Source of the DNA: Pseudoxanthomonas sp. Root630
Lineage (GTDB): Bacteria; Pseudomonadota; Gammaproteobacteria; Xanthomonadales; Xanthomonadaceae
NCBI RefSeq assembly: GCF_001427585.1
Contig: NZ_LMGY01000003.1
Coordinates: 62,001 to 126,000, forward strand
Direction of reading: 5' to 3'
DNA length: 64,000 nucleotides
A model generated the notes under the pieces. That model made no database searches and was not told the DNA's origin. It saw only the letters and a program-made list of their open reading frames with translations. The position numbers were made by a program, and so were the translations under genes. The stretch's first letter is position 1; each line of letters starts with the position of its first letter. This document shows positions 8,812 to 23,213 of the stretch, piece by piece.

Positions 8812-10653
8812 ATGAGTGCAGAATCCGGTGCCAGCCAACTGGTGAGTGTCGTCGCGCTGCTGGGCGCGGCCGTGGTGACGGTGCCGATCTTCCGGCGCCT
8901 GGGCCTGGGCTCGGTGCTGGGTTATCTCGCCGCCGGCCTCGCGATCGGTCCGTTCGGCCTGAAATGGTTCAACGACCCGCAATCCATCCTGCACGTCGCC
9001 GAACTGGGCGTGGTGATGTTCCTGTTCGTCATCGGGCTGGAGATGCGGCCCAGCCACCTGTGGAGCCTGCGCAAGCAGATCTTCGGGTTGGGTGCATTGC
9101 AGATCACGGTATGCACGGTGTTGCTGACGGGCGTGGGGCTGGCCTTCGGCTATCCGTTGGCCGTCTCGTTCATCGGGGGCATGGGCTTCGTGCTGACCTC
9201 CACGGCCGTGGTGATGCAATTGCTGGCCGAGCGGGGCGACGTGGCGCTGCCGCATGGGCAGAAGGTCGTCTCCATCCTGCTGTTCGAAGACCTGCTGATC
9301 GTGCCGCTGCTGGTGCTGGTCGCCTTCATGTCGCCGCAGGTGGTGCAGCCGGAAGAAGGGTCGCGCTGGATCGCCATCGGCATCGGCGTGGCCTCGCTGG
9401 CCGGCCTGATCGCCGCGGGCATCTGGCTGCTCAATCCCTTGTTCCGCGTGCTGGCGGCAGCCAAGGCGCGCGAAGTGATGACAGCGGCGGCGTTGCTGGT
9501 CGTGCTGGGCGCCGCGCTGCTGATGCAACTGGGTGGCCTGTCGATGGCGATGGGCGCGTTCCTGGCGGGCGTGCTGCTGTCGGAATCCACCTTCCGCCAC
9601 CAGATCGAAGCCGACATCGAGCCGTTCCGCGGCATCCTGCTGGGCCTGTTCTTCCTCGGCGTGGGCATGGCGCTCGACCTCGGCGTGGTGGCGAGCAACT
9701 GGCCGCTGATCGTCAGCGCGGTGCTGGCGATGATGGTGGTCAAGGCGGCCTGCATCTACGTCGTCGCGCGGGTGACACGCAGTCCGCATGCCGAAGCCCT
9801 GGATCGCGCCGTGCTGATGGCGCAGGGCGGCGAGTTCGCCTTCGTGCTGTTCGCCGCCGCGGCCGCGGCCGGCATCATCGATGCGACGGTCAACGCCAAC
9901 CTCACCGCCATCGTGGTGCTGTCGATGGCGCTGACCCCGCTGTTCGTGCTGCTGCTGCGCCGCTTCACCCACCCGGACGCGCCATCGATGGAAGGTATCG
10001 AGGAAGCCAAGGGCCTGTCCGGCAGCGTGCTGATCATCGGGTTCGGACGCTTCGGCCAGGTGATGAGCCAGTCGCTGCTGGCGCGCGACGTGGACGTGAC
10101 CATCATCGACACCGACATCGAGATGATCCGCAGCGCCGAAGAATTCGGCTTCAAGATCTACTACGGCGACGGCACCCGGCTCGATGTGCTGCGCGCCTGC
10201 GGTGCGCAGACGGCGCAGTCCATCGCGATCTGCATCGACGACAAGGATGCGGCGAGCCGCATCGTGGAACTGGTCAAGCACGAGTTCCCGCAGGCCCAGG
10301 TGCTGGTGCGCTCGTTCGACCGCGAGCATTCGCTGGCGCTGATCGGCGCAGGGGTCGATTACCAGATCCGCGAGACGTTCGAATCCGCGGTGGAGTTCGG
10401 CAAGGCGGCGCTGATGAGCGTGGGCATCGCGCGCGAGGATGCCGAGACCATCGCGCTGGAAATCCGCAGGCGCGATGCCGAGCGCCTGGAACTCGAGATC
10501 GCCGGCGGCGACCTGCGGTCCGGCATCCCGGCGCTGTATGGCAACGCCAAGCACACCAAGCCCACGCCGACGCCGTTCACCAAGCCCAAGCGCGAAGCGA
10601 AGGCGCTCAACGAGGAGGCCGCCGAAATCATCGGCGAGGAAGAAGAGGAATAG
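8812..10653 (+). CDS. Kef-type monovalent cation:proton antiporter (CPA2) with TrkA-N domain
   Basis: 613 residues. The first 390 form a Na/H-exchanger-type membrane domain of about twelve segments with the Kef pattern VLFEDLLIVPLLVL and FFLGVGMALDLG. From about residue 400 comes a Rossmann RCK/TrkA-N domain (VLIIGFGRFGQVMSQSLLA) that binds nucleotide and gates the channel. The Lys/Glu-rich tail is typical. It probably exports potassium in exchange for protons under electrophile or pH stress. The specific paralogue (KefB or KefC) cannot be assigned. Confidence 0.9.
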   Translation: MSAESGASQLVSVVALLGAAVVTVPIFRRLGLGSVLGYLAAGLAIGPFGLKWFNDPQSILHVAELGVVMFLFVIGLEMRPSHLWSLRKQIFGLGALQITVCTVLLTGVGLAFGYPLAVSFIGGMGFVLTSTAVVMQLLAERGDVALPHGQKVVSILLFEDLLIVPLLVLVAFMSPQVVQPEEGSRWIAIGIGVASLAGLIAAGIWLLNPLFRVLAAAKAREVMTAAALLVVLGAALLMQLGGLSMAMGAFLAGVLLSESTFRHQIEADIEPFRGILLGLFFLGVGMALDLGVVASNWPLIVSAVLAMMVVKAACIYVVARVTRSPHAEALDRAVLMAQGGEFAFVLFAAAAAAGIIDATVNANLTAIVVLSMALTPLFVLLLRRFTHPDAPSMEGIEEAKGLSGSVLIIGFGRFGQVMSQSLLARDVDVTIIDTDIEMIRSAEEFGFKIYYGDGTRLDVLRACGAQTAQSIAICIDDKDAASRIVELVKHEFPQAQVLVRSFDREHSLALIGAGVDYQIRETFESAVEFGKAALMSVGIAREDAETIALEIRRRDAERLELEIAGGDLRSGIPALYGNAKHTKPTPTPFTKPKREAKALNEEAAEIIGEEEEE

Positions 10654-10662
10654 CCGGCACGC

Positions 10663-11454
10663 TCAGGGGTTGCGGGGTTCCAGGAACGTCGTGAGCGCCG
10701 CGTCGTAGGCCGGATCCAGCGACAGATCGTCATGGCCGGCGGTGGGGAAGTCGACCACGTCAGCGTGCCCCGGAAAGGCATCGAGCAGCCGGTCTGTATG
10801 CGGGGGTGGTACGACGGTATCGCGACCTGCCCGTAGGACCAGCAGTTTTCCCTGGTGACGCGGCAACCACGCACGTGAATCGTATCGGTCCTTGAGCAAC
10901 AGGCGCACGGGGAACATCGGGTAATGCGCCTGGGCGACAGCGGCCAGGCTGTCGAACGGCGTCACCAGCACCAGCGCCGGCACCTTGCGCTCGGACGCAA
11001 CGTAGCTGGCCACGCCGCTGCCCAGGCTGCGGCCGACCACATCCACCTCGCCGGCGGGATGCCGCCTGGCGACCTCATCGTGCAGGGCCAGCGCGTCGGC
11101 AAGCAGGCTGGCTTCCGTCGGCTCACCGTCGCTGGCGCCATAGCCGCGATACGCCACCAGGTAGACCGTGTGCGCGGGCAGCGCACGGGTGAATGCCTCG
11201 CGGTTGGCGTCCACGGATTCCGCGTTGCCGCCGAAGTACAGCACGGCGTCGCGTTGACCGGGGTTCACGACCCATCCCCGCAGCACCGCCCCGGACCGTG
11301 GCAGGGCGAAATCCGTCTGCGTGGCGTCCACCCGGGTGAACTGCGGGTAATAGATCAGTCGCCGCTGCTGCAGGTAGAGCAGGGCGCACAGGGCGAGATA
11401 TGTCGCGAGGAGGGCGCCTGCGGCCCAGGCCAGCATCCGTTGCGGCCTACCCAT
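10663..11454 (-). CDS. Membrane-anchored alpha/beta hydrolase (BEM46-like)
   Basis: About 263 residues with one N-terminal hydrophobic anchor (LAWAAGALLATYLALCALLY). The hydrolase core shows the oxyanion segment YFGGNAES, VAYRGYGASDG, nucleophile elbow GRSLGSGVAS (Ser), an acid in RAGRDTVVPP, and the catalytic His in TAGHDDLSLD. This arrangement matches the YhfR/BEM46 group of esterase-like proteins whose substrates are mostly unknown. Its start overlaps the end of the DUF1244 gene by eight bases, so the two are likely cotranscribed. Confidence 0.85.
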   Translation of the reverse strand: MGRPQRMLAWAAGALLATYLALCALLYLQQRRLIYYPQFTRVDATQTDFALPRSGAVLRGWVVNPGQRDAVLYFGGNAESVDANREAFTRALPAHTVYLVAYRGYGASDGEPTEASLLADALALHDEVARRHPAGEVDVVGRSLGSGVASYVASERKVPALVLVTPFDSLAAVAQAHYPMFPVRLLLKDRYDSRAWLPRHQGKLLVLRAGRDTVVPPPHTDRLLDAFPGHADVVDFPTAGHDDLSLDPAYDAALTTFLEPRNP

Positions 11455-11743
11455 GCCGCTCCTGCGCGGCCTTGAACGCGGCCAGTTGCTCGGGCGTCGC
11501 CTCGCGCTGGTAGCGCACCTTCCAGTCGGCGAAGGGCATGCCATAGATATGTTCGCGGGCCTGCTCCTTGTCCATCGCCACGCCTGCCGCGTCGGCGGCT
11601 TCGCGGTACCAGTCCGCGAGGCAATTGCGGCAGAAACCCGCGAGGATCATCAAGTCGATGTTCTGCACATCGGTGCGATCTTCGTTGAGGTGCTTGAGCA
11701 GGCGACGGAAGGCGGCGGCCTCCAGGGCAGTGGTGTCGGTCAT
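11447..11743 (-). CDS. DUF1244 domain protein
   Basis: 98 residues. The conserved segment [16 protein letters not shown] with its Cys pair, then [18 protein letters not shown], identifies the DUF1244 family of small proteobacterial proteins; one solved member is helical and the role is unknown. The Cys residues in FCRNC could bind metal (inference). It is divergent from folD and overlaps the downstream hydrolase gene. Confidence 0.88.
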   Translation of the reverse strand: MTDTTALEAAAFRRLLKHLNEDRTDVQNIDLMILAGFCRNCLADWYREAADAAGVAMDKEQAREHIYGMPFADWKVRYQREATPEQLAAFKAAQERHG

Positions 11744-11894
11744 CGAGGGTGGTTCCAGGGAGCAGCGAAAGGGAGCGATGTCGGTCGCGAAACCGGTGTT
11801 CGAAACGGTGTCCGGTGCGTGCGTGGCGCAGTTTCCACAGACACCCATGCCGGAATCGGGGACAATACGCGCCGACTCTACACCCCACGTTCCC

Positions 11895-14329
<2,435 letters not shown>

Positions 14330-14337
14330 TCGTTGCC

Positions 14338-14374
14338 AGAGAAGGGAGACGCCAGCGTTTCCCTTCTTCGTTTA
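14338..14374 (+). promoter_or_regulatory. Hairpin between guaB and guaA
   Basis: GAAGGGA and TCCCTTC form a seven-base inverted repeat around an 11-base loop, followed by TTCGTTT. It could be a weak terminator or an RNA-processing element that lowers guaA expression relative to guaB. The T run is interrupted, so strong termination is doubtful. Confidence 0.35.
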
Positions 14375-14389
14375 CAGCTGCAGGACACC

Positions 14390-15955
14390 ATGACGAATAT
14401 CCACACCGACAAGATCCTCATCCTCGATTTCGGCGCGCAATACACGCAGCTGATCGCCCGTCGCATCCGCGAGATCGGCGTCTACTGCGAAATCTGGGCG
14501 TGGGACCACGACCCGGAGGAGATCGCGAAATTCGGCGCCAAGGGCATCATCCTGTCGGGTGGCCCGGAATCGACGACCCAGCACGGCGCACCGGCCGCAC
14601 CGCAGCAGGTATTCGATAGCGGCCTGCCGATCCTGGGCATCTGCTACGGCATGCAGACCCTGGCCGCACAGCTGGGTGGCGCGACGGAAGCCGCCGACGC
14701 GCGCGAGTTCGGCCACGCCGAAGTGCAGTTGGTGGCGCACGACGCGTTGCTCGGCGGCCTGAGCGACCACCAGGGCGAGCCGCGCATCGACGTGTGGATG
14801 AGCCACGGCGACCATGTCGCGCAGGCGCCGCCGGGCTGGACGATCACCGCGACCACCGACCGCATTCCGGTCGCGGCGATGGCGCTGGAAGAGAAGCATT
14901 GGTACGGCGTGCAGTTCCATCCGGAAGTGACGCACACCAAGCAGGGCCAGACGCTGCTGCGGCGCTTCGTCGCCGACATCTGCGGCTGCAAGACGCTGTG
15001 GACGGCCGCCAACATCATCGACGACCAGATCGCCCGCGTGCGCGACCAGGTCGGCTCGGACGAGGTGATCCTCGGCCTTTCCGGCGGTGTGGACTCGTCG
15101 GTCGTGGCCGCGCTGCTGCACAAGGCGATCGGCGACCAGCTGACCTGCGTGTTCGTCGACACCGGCCTGCTGCGCTGGCAGGAAGGCGACCAGGTGATGG
15201 CGATGTTCGCCGAGCACATGGGCGTCAAGGTCGTGCGCGTCAATGCGGCTGACCGCTACTTCAAGGCGCTGGAAGGCGTTGCCGACCCGGAAGCCAAGCG
15301 CAAGATCATCGGCAACCTGTTCGTCGAGATCTTCGAGGAAGAATCGAACAAGCTGAAGAACGCCAAGTGGCTGGCGCAGGGCACGATCTATCCGGACGTG
15401 ATCGAGTCGGCCGGCAGCAAGACCGGCAAGGCGCACGTCATCAAGAGCCACCACAACGTCGGTGGCCTGCCGGAGCACATGAAGCTGGGGTTGGTGGAGC
15501 CGCTGCGCGAGCTGTTCAAGGACGAAGTGCGCCGCCTCGGCGTCGAACTCGGCCTGCCGCGCACCATGGTGTACCGCCATCCGTTCCCGGGTCCCGGCCT
15601 GGGCGTGCGCATCCTGGGCGAAGTGAAGCCGGAATACGCCGACCTGCTGGCCAAGGCCGATGCGATCTTCATCGACGAGCTGCGCAAGGCCGATCTGTAC
15701 GACAAGACCTCGCAGGCGTTCGCCGTATTCCTGCCGGTCAAGTCGGTGGGCGTGGTGGGCGATGCGCGTGCGTACGAGTGGGTCATCGCGCTGCGTGCGG
15801 TCGAGACGATCGATTTCATGACCGCGCACTGGGCGCACCTGCCGTACGATTTCCTTGGCACGGTCTCGAACCGCATCATCAATGAACTGCGCGGCGTCTC
15901 GCGCGTGGTCTACGACATCTCGGGCAAGCCGCCGGCCACCATCGAGTGGGAGTGA
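14390..15955 (+). CDS. guaA: GMP synthase (glutamine-hydrolysing) GuaA
   Basis: 521 residues. The class I glutamine amidotransferase half has the nucleophile elbow [10 protein letters not shown] (Cys) and QFHPEVTH (His, Glu). The ATP pyrophosphatase half has the P-loop LSGGVDSSV and the dimerisation domain ending in STIEWE-type sequence (here PPATIEWE). It converts XMP to GMP. The ATG at MTNIHTDK is chosen because it matches the family start; the frame extends 19 codons further upstream. The stop overlaps tadA. Confidence 0.97.
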   Translation: MTNIHTDKILILDFGAQYTQLIARRIREIGVYCEIWAWDHDPEEIAKFGAKGIILSGGPESTTQHGAPAAPQQVFDSGLPILGICYGMQTLAAQLGGATEAADAREFGHAEVQLVAHDALLGGLSDHQGEPRIDVWMSHGDHVAQAPPGWTITATTDRIPVAAMALEEKHWYGVQFHPEVTHTKQGQTLLRRFVADICGCKTLWTAANIIDDQIARVRDQVGSDEVILGLSGGVDSSVVAALLHKAIGDQLTCVFVDTGLLRWQEGDQVMAMFAEHMGVKVVRVNAADRYFKALEGVADPEAKRKIIGNLFVEIFEEESNKLKNAKWLAQGTIYPDVIESAGSKTGKAHVIKSHHNVGGLPEHMKLGLVEPLRELFKDEVRRLGVELGLPRTMVYRHPFPGPGLGVRILGEVKPEYADLLAKADAIFIDELRKADLYDKTSQAFAVFLPVKSVGVVGDARAYEWVIALRAVETIDFMTAHWAHLPYDFLGTVSNRIINELRGVSRVVYDISGKPPATIEWE

Positions 15956-16431
15956 TGGCTGGCCACGACGACGAGCACTGGATGCGGCACGCGTTCGCCC
16001 TGGCGGACCGTGCCCAGCGCGAGTTCGATGAAATCCCGGTCGGTGCCCTGTTGGTGGGCGCCGACGGACAGGTGCTGGGCGAAGGCTGGAACCGCAACAT
16101 CCTCGACCACGACCCCACGGCGCATGCCGAGATCGTGGCGATGCGCGAAGCGGGCCGCGCGCTCGGCAACCATCGTCTCGTAGGCAGCACGCTGTACGTC
16201 ACCCTCGAACCTTGCGCCATGTGTGCGATGGCGATGGTGCATGCACGGGTGGCGCGCGTGGTCTATGGCGCCGCCGATCCCAAGACGGGCGCGTGCGGCA
16301 GCGTATTCGACCTGATCGCCGATCCGCGCCACAACCACCGCATCGAGGTCGAAGGCGGCGTGCTGGGCGAGGACGCGGGGCGCCGGTTGACCAACTACTT
16401 CCGCGCGAAGCGCGGACGGCCGCTGGTCTAG
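15955..16431 (+). CDS. tadA: tRNA adenosine(34) deaminase TadA
   Basis: 158 residues. The zinc-deaminase motifs HAEIVAM (zinc His, catalytic Glu) and PCAMCAMAM (two zinc Cys) are present, with FNHRIEV-type tail ([12 protein letters not shown]). TadA converts A34 to inosine in tRNA-Arg(ACG), allowing one tRNA to read three codons. The ATG overlaps the guaA TGA (TGATG), indicating translational coupling. Length is standard. Confidence 0.94.
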   Translation: MAGHDDEHWMRHAFALADRAQREFDEIPVGALLVGADGQVLGEGWNRNILDHDPTAHAEIVAMREAGRALGNHRLVGSTLYVTLEPCAMCAMAMVHARVARVVYGAADPKTGACGSVFDLIADPRHNHRIEVEGGVLGEDAGRRLTNYFRAKRGRPLV

Positions 16432-16898
16432 GCCGTCGAAGCGGGCATCTTCCGCTTCACCTTGCGGTGATCCATCTCTTCGTTGATCGCGGTGACCGCC
16501 AGCGTCGACTCGCGCGCGAGCAGCAGGCTGGCCGCCAGCATCGCGACCACGCCGAGCGCAGCCAGCCAGGTCGGCAGCGAACCCAGCCGGTGTCCCGTGA
16601 ACGTGTCCACCGCGACCGCCAGGCTGGTGCCGACGAAGCAGCTGATCGCGGTGTAAAGCAACTGGCCCGCACGCAGGATGATCAGGCTGCGCAGGCGCTG
16701 CAGGCCGATGCGCTTCTCGAGCAGGCCGCGTTCCGCGTCGTCCTCCACGTCCGCCAGTTCGCGCAGCAGCGTGCGTGCGCGATCTATGATGCGGGCGAGG
16801 CGGTTGTTGGCCGAGAGCAGCAGCGATGCGGTGGCCGTCAGGAAGAAGGCCGGCGCCAGCATCGCGGTGAGGACGGCGTGATCGGTCGAGGGATTCAT
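16428..16898 (-). CDS. DUF2721 membrane protein
   Basis: 156 residues with three hydrophobic helices: the first near residues 10-30 ([20 protein letters not shown]), a second and third in the C-terminal half ([18 protein letters not shown] and [18 protein letters not shown]). The helical middle [14 protein letters not shown] is characteristic of DUF2721, a family with no known function. Its end overlaps the tadA end by four bases, in convergent orientation. Confidence 0.85.
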   Translation of the reverse strand: MNPSTDHAVLTAMLAPAFFLTATASLLLSANNRLARIIDRARTLLRELADVEDDAERGLLEKRIGLQRLRSLIILRAGQLLYTAISCFVGTSLAVAVDTFTGHRLGSLPTWLAALGVVAMLAASLLLARESTLAVTAINEEMDHRKVKRKMPASTA

Positions 16899-16997
16899 GG
16901 GCCGGTCGCAGGAAGAGGCTGCGTTATCATGACATGATGCGGCTCGCCCGCATTCCAGTGGCGGGATTCCCCGGCCGCTCCCATCACGGACAGGTGC

Positions 16998-17561
16998 ATG
17001 GCATCCCAAAACGCGAACAACGACCGCCTGATCTGGATCGACCTTGAAATGACCGGGCTCGATACCGATCGCGATTCCATCCTCGAGATCGCCACGGTGG
17101 TCACCGATTCCAAGTTGAATGTGCTGGCCGAAGGGCCGGAGTTCGCGATCGCCCACCCGGTGGCGGTGCTGGAGGCCATGGACGACTGGAATCGCAACCA
17201 GCACGGCAAGTCGGGCCTATGGCAGCGCGTGGTCGAGAGCCAGGTGACGATCGGCGAGGCGGAGGCGCGCACGGTGGCCTTCCTGCACGAGTGGCTGCCC
17301 GCCGGTGCGTCGCCGATGTGCGGCAATTCGATCTGCCAGGACAGGCGCTTCCTGCACCGGCTGATGCCGCGGCTGGAGAAGTATTTCCACTACCGCAACC
17401 TGGATGTCAGCACACTGAAGGAACTGGCGCGCCGCTGGGCGCCGCAGGTGCTCGAAGGCGTGCGCAAGCAGGCCAGCCACACGGCCCTGAGCGACGTGCG
17501 CGATTCGATCGAGGAACTGCGGCACTACCGCAAGCACATGGCCGCGCTGGCCGGCGAGTAA
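16998..17561 (+). CDS. orn: Oligoribonuclease Orn
   Basis: 187 residues with DEDDh exonuclease motifs: DLEMTGLD (Asp, Glu), the second Asp in the [10 protein letters not shown] block, and [14 protein letters not shown] with catalytic His and Asp. Orn degrades diribonucleotides at the end of RNA decay and also clears pGpG from cyclic-di-GMP turnover, and is essential in many gammaproteobacteria. Start and length match the family. Confidence 0.96.
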   Translation: MASQNANNDRLIWIDLEMTGLDTDRDSILEIATVVTDSKLNVLAEGPEFAIAHPVAVLEAMDDWNRNQHGKSGLWQRVVESQVTIGEAEARTVAFLHEWLPAGASPMCGNSICQDRRFLHRLMPRLEKYFHYRNLDVSTLKELARRWAPQVLEGVRKQASHTALSDVRDSIEELRHYRKHMAALAGE

Positions 17562-17573
17562 GCCGGAAGGCGA

Positions 17574-18524
17574 TTACGTGGCCGGCTTGGCCACGTCGCC
17601 ATCGTCGACGACACCCTTGGTGATGATGTCGCCCAGTGGCGTGCCATCGCCGTTGTGGTGATACACGTGCAGGTCGCGCTGGGGGTAGGGGATGTTGAGG
17701 CCCTGGCCGATGATCTCGGTGCGTACGGCCTCGATCAGGTCGCTCTTGGTCTCACCGAAGTCCTTGGTCTTCGTCCATGCAAGCAGGATCAGGTCGACGC
17801 TGCTCTCGCTCAGCTTGCTGACGATCACGCTCGGCGCGGGTTCGTCCAGCACGTGGGGATGGTCCTGCGCGAGCTTCAGCAGGATCGCCTTGGCCTGCTT
17901 GAGGTCATCGTCGTAGCCTACACCCACCGGGATGTCGATGCGGCGCCTCGGCTTGGCGGTGAAATTGATGATCGGCGCCGTGGTGATCAGGCTGTTCGGC
18001 AGCACGATCAGGCGATTGTCCAGCGTGCGCATGCGGGTCTGGAAGATGCGCACTTCCTCGATGATGCCTTCCAGGCCCGCTGCCTGCACGAAATCGCCAT
18101 CGCGGAACGGGCGCAGCACGATCAGCATCACGCCCGAGGCGATGTTGGACAACGAATCCTTCAGCGCCAGGCCGACGGCCAGGCCGGCCGCACCCAGCAC
18201 CGCCAGCATCGAGGTCGGGTTCACGCCCAGCGAGGTGAGCGCAGTGATGATGACCAGCACCATCATCGCGGCATAGCTTGCGCGGCGCAGGAAACCGCCC
18301 AGCGTCGCATCGGCATGGGTGCGACTAAGTACACGCTCCAGACCCAGACTGAGCCGCTTGGCGAGCCACATGCCGACCAGGAAGATGACGGCGGCGGCCA
18401 GCAGCTTGAGGCCCCATGTCTCCAGCAATTGCAACCAATCGATGCCACGCAATTCCTGCATCAGCGCAGCGGGCTCGGTCGGAATCTCGGGCAGGGCGGG
18501 CGGGGTCTTGGCGGGGACGGACAT
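17574..18524 (-). CDS. Small-conductance mechanosensitive channel (MscS family)
   Basis: 316 residues. Three predicted membrane helices (residues about 38-60, 82-105, 108-135); the third is the MscS pore helix, rich in Gly and Ala (SMLAVLGAAGLAVGLALKDS), followed by SNIASGVMLIVLRPFRDGDF of the beta domain. It opens on hypo-osmotic shock. The ATG is chosen for its AGGAG five bases upstream. The C-terminus is longer than E. coli MscS by a short hydrophilic tail. Confidence 0.92.
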   Translation of the reverse strand: MSVPAKTPPALPEIPTEPAALMQELRGIDWLQLLETWGLKLLAAAVIFLVGMWLAKRLSLGLERVLSRTHADATLGGFLRRASYAAMMVLVIITALTSLGVNPTSMLAVLGAAGLAVGLALKDSLSNIASGVMLIVLRPFRDGDFVQAAGLEGIIEEVRIFQTRMRTLDNRLIVLPNSLITTAPIINFTAKPRRRIDIPVGVGYDDDLKQAKAILLKLAQDHPHVLDEPAPSVIVSKLSESSVDLILLAWTKTKDFGETKSDLIEAVRTEIIGQGLNIPYPQRDLHVYHHNGDGTPLGDIITKGVVDDGDVAKPAT

Positions 18525-18535
18525 CGGGGCTCCTG

Positions 18536-18567
18536 AAAAACGGCACGCCCCATCAGGGGCGTGCAGT
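18536..18567 (-). terminator. Rho-independent terminator between ppsA and mscS
   Basis: On the minus strand GCACGCCCC and GGGGCGTGC pair around a four-base loop, then a short GCCG... spacer runs into five T. It lies about 50 bases after the ppsA stop and immediately before the mscS ribosome-binding site, so ppsA transcripts should end here. Confidence 0.8.
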
Positions 18568-18584
18568 GACATGAGGCGATGTTA

Positions 18585-18606
18585 ACCGTCTTCACGTGAA
18601 GACGGT
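18585..18606. repeat. Perfect 22-base palindrome after ppsA
   Basis: Each half-site reads ACCGTCTTCAC and the second half is its exact reverse complement with no spacer; the centre is CACGTG. It begins 12 bases beyond the ppsA stop codon and precedes the T-tailed terminator. It may be an extra hairpin stabilising the ppsA mRNA end, or a dimeric protein-binding site. Confidence 0.7.
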
Positions 18607-18617
18607 CGCCTGCGGCA

Positions 18618-20996
<2,379 letters not shown>

Positions 20997-21141
20997 TGCT
21001 CCGAAATGGACCGCACCGCGCCGAGGACCGCCGGCGTGGGGCCGTGTCTAGGGGGAAGAAGCGATATGATGCAGTGCATACCAATTGCAGACAAGCTTGA
21101 TTTGACAGGGGTTTCCATGGTGAAGCAGGGGGAAAGTGGCC

Positions 21142-21963
21142 ATGTCTGAACTGCGCCCGGTGTTCTACGTATCCGATGGCACCGGTATCACGGCCGAGAC
21201 CATCGGCCACAGCCTGCTGACCCAGTTCGCGGGAATGCGGTTCCAGACCGACCGGCTGTCCTTCGTGGACGATGAGGAGAAGGCGCGGGACGCCGCGGAC
21301 CGCATCCGTCGCACGGGTGAGCGGATGGGCGCGCGGCCCATCGTGGTCAGCTCCTGCGTGGATCCGGCGCTGAGCGCGCTCATCGCGGAAAGCGGCGCGC
21401 TGATGCTGGATGTGTTCGCGCCCTTCATCGAGCCGCTGGAGCGCGAACTGGGCGAGCAGCGCCAGTCGCGCGTCGGACAGGCGCATGGCCTGGTGGATTT
21501 CGAGACCTACCACCGCCGCATCAACGCGATGAACTTCGCGCTGACCCACGACGATGGCATGGCGGTGAGCTACGACGAGGCCGACGTGATCCTGGTCGCC
21601 GTGTCGCGTGCGGGCAAGACGCCCACGTGCGTCTACCTGGCGCTGCACTACGGCGTGCGCGCGGCGAACTACCCGCTGACCGACGGCGACCTGGAAACCG
21701 ATCGCCTGCCGGCGCGCCTGCGTCCGTATCGCCGCAAGCTGTTCGCGCTGACCATCGACCCGGAGCGGCTGCAGCAGATCCGGCAGGAACGTCGCCCGAA
21801 CTCGACCTATTCGAAGCTGGAGACCTGCAAGCGCGAAGTCGCAGCGGCGGAAGCGATGTTCCAGGTGGAACGCCTGCCCACGTTGAGCACCACCAACAAG
21901 TCGATCGAGGAAATCTCGAGCAAGGTGCTGTCCACGCTGGGCCTGCAGCGCGAGATGTATTGA
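21142..21963 (+). CDS. ppsR: PEP synthase regulatory kinase/pyrophosphorylase PpsR
   Basis: 273 residues of the DUF299/PSRP family: start [20 protein letters not shown], a P-loop [15 protein letters not shown] (here VSRAGKTP), and [11 protein letters not shown]. The protein uses ADP to inactivate PpsA and phosphate to reactivate it. The start is the second of two nearby ATGs, matching the family. It is divergent from ppsA across a 145-base gap, as often seen in proteobacteria. Confidence 0.95.
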   Translation: MSELRPVFYVSDGTGITAETIGHSLLTQFAGMRFQTDRLSFVDDEEKARDAADRIRRTGERMGARPIVVSSCVDPALSALIAESGALMLDVFAPFIEPLERELGEQRQSRVGQAHGLVDFETYHRRINAMNFALTHDDGMAVSYDEADVILVAVSRAGKTPTCVYLALHYGVRAANYPLTDGDLETDRLPARLRPYRRKLFALTIDPERLQQIRQERRPNSTYSKLETCKREVAAAEAMFQVERLPTLSTTNKSIEEISSKVLSTLGLQREMY

Positions 21964-22079
21964 GCGGGGAGGGTGCGGCGCCGGCCCGGAAATCCACGGG
22001 CGGCAGATCCTTAACTTAGGCCGCACGATGGCGGGCGTCAATGCTGCCGCGCAGGGATTTACGCGTGTAGGATCGAGCC

Positions 22080-22562
22080 ATGTCCCAGGCCCTGGCCCGC
22101 ACCGCACGCATCCCCCGGCTCAGCCGATTCGGCTGGCTGATGGCGCTGTATGCGGAGAACCACGCGCGGCTGCTGCGGCTGTTCGCCCCGGAACACCTGG
22201 CGCCCGGCCTGTACGTGTCTTCCATTGGCGACGGGCTGGATGTCCGCCTGGAAGTCATCGAAACCCATCGCTACACGGTGGAGCTGAGGCTGACCTACGA
22301 CCTGTGCGATCCGCTGACCGGCGAGCCCGACCCTTCGGCCTTCGTGCGGCTGTACCGCGACGCACACCAGGCCGAAGCGACGCACTGCTATGTCGGCCGC
22401 CGCTGGCAGGACGTGATCGGGCTGTATCCGCCGCCGGCGGAAGTCATCAGCCATCGCATGCGGATGAACACCTTCCTCGGCAAGTGGCTCGAGTACCTCG
22501 GTGAGCAGGGCCATGGCGTGGCCACGTTGCGCCCCGTCGAGGCGGCGCGCGCCATCGCCTGA
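22080..22562 (+). CDS. DUF1249 protein
   Basis: 160 residues. The run LMALYAENHARLLRL near the N-terminus, VIETHRYTVELRLTYDL in the middle and RMRMNTFLGKWLEYL near the end are typical of DUF1249 (YqiB family), small soluble proteins of unknown function found mainly in gammaproteobacteria; in E. coli the homologue lies near cpdA. Start context is weak but the first ATG gives the family length. Confidence 0.88.
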   Translation: MSQALARTARIPRLSRFGWLMALYAENHARLLRLFAPEHLAPGLYVSSIGDGLDVRLEVIETHRYTVELRLTYDLCDPLTGEPDPSAFVRLYRDAHQAEATHCYVGRRWQDVIGLYPPPAEVISHRMRMNTFLGKWLEYLGEQGHGVATLRPVEAARAIA

Positions 22563-22572
22563 ATCCAGGGCG

Positions 22573-22800
22573 TCAGGCCACCCGCATGAAGCGGATGGCG
22601 TTCAATCGGCGCAGGCCGTTGCTCGCGTCCCGTGAAAGATTCATCACGTCGACCGCGCCGACGGTTTCCAGTTCGAGCAGTCGCTGGGCGACCGCGTCGA
22701 AAGCGGCTTCGTCCAGGCCCAGCGACCCGGCGGTCCAGCGTGTATCCCGATTGATGGGCAGTTGGGAAAGCAGTTCGTCTGTAAGCGAATCGTGGGTCAT
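22573..22800 (-). CDS. Small hypothetical protein
   Basis: 75 residues, MTHDSLTDELLSQL onward, no signal peptide or membrane segment, predicted mostly helical with an LELETVGAVDVMNL strand. It converges on the DUF1249 gene with a 10-base gap. A GGAG lies 11 bases before the ATG. The frame stays open for 62 codons upstream, but that part has no protein-like character. No family recognised. Confidence 0.55.
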   Translation of the reverse strand: MTHDSLTDELLSQLPINRDTRWTAGSLGLDEAAFDAVAQRLLELETVGAVDVMNLSRDASNGLRRLNAIRFMRVA

Positions 22801-23213
22801 GACGGCAGGCTCCGGGCAAGGGGGCACCAGCTTCGACTGCACTTGTCTCAGGACGTGCGCCCGGCCAACGACGACGCGATGGCGGGGCACCTCCGCTTCT
22901 ACGCCGTCCATCGTCAGATTCTTGTAAATGCCTGCGAAAGCGGCGTTACGATCGGGTGCCCCCGTACCGGCGACAAGAAGCACCACTTCCGGATCGTCGA
23001 AAAGAGGGGTGTTCTCCGGGGTTCGAGCCCGGGTCGATCGCCGACGGTACCCAGCCGTGAGGCGCGAGATCCGCCTGAAGGTGGCGGGCGTCTTCGCGGC
23101 GCTTCACCGACGCTCATCTAGTGCTAACTTCGATATAGCTGGGGTGAGGCACGGCCCGCGATGAAGGCCGCGTGCGGCCGGGCGCACGCGCGTCATCCGA
23201 GCGGCTGGCGGCG
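22801..23213. other. 413-base stretch without a supported gene
   Basis: Only short overlapping frames with arginine- and proline-rich, shadow-like translations are seen. A GC-rich inverted repeat CCGGG / CCCGG around 23015-23032 looks like a tRNA T-arm but no other tRNA part is present. A second short hairpin, GGCCGC / GCGGCC, lies near 23165-23178, just past the end of the next gene. Confidence 0.5.

Noticed and set aside
23015..23035. A tRNA T-arm-like hairpin CCGGG-GTTCGAG-CCCGG.
   Set aside because: Loop registers wrongly for a T loop (no TTC-R-A with pairing in frame), and no acceptor, D or anticodon arms are found within 90 bases.
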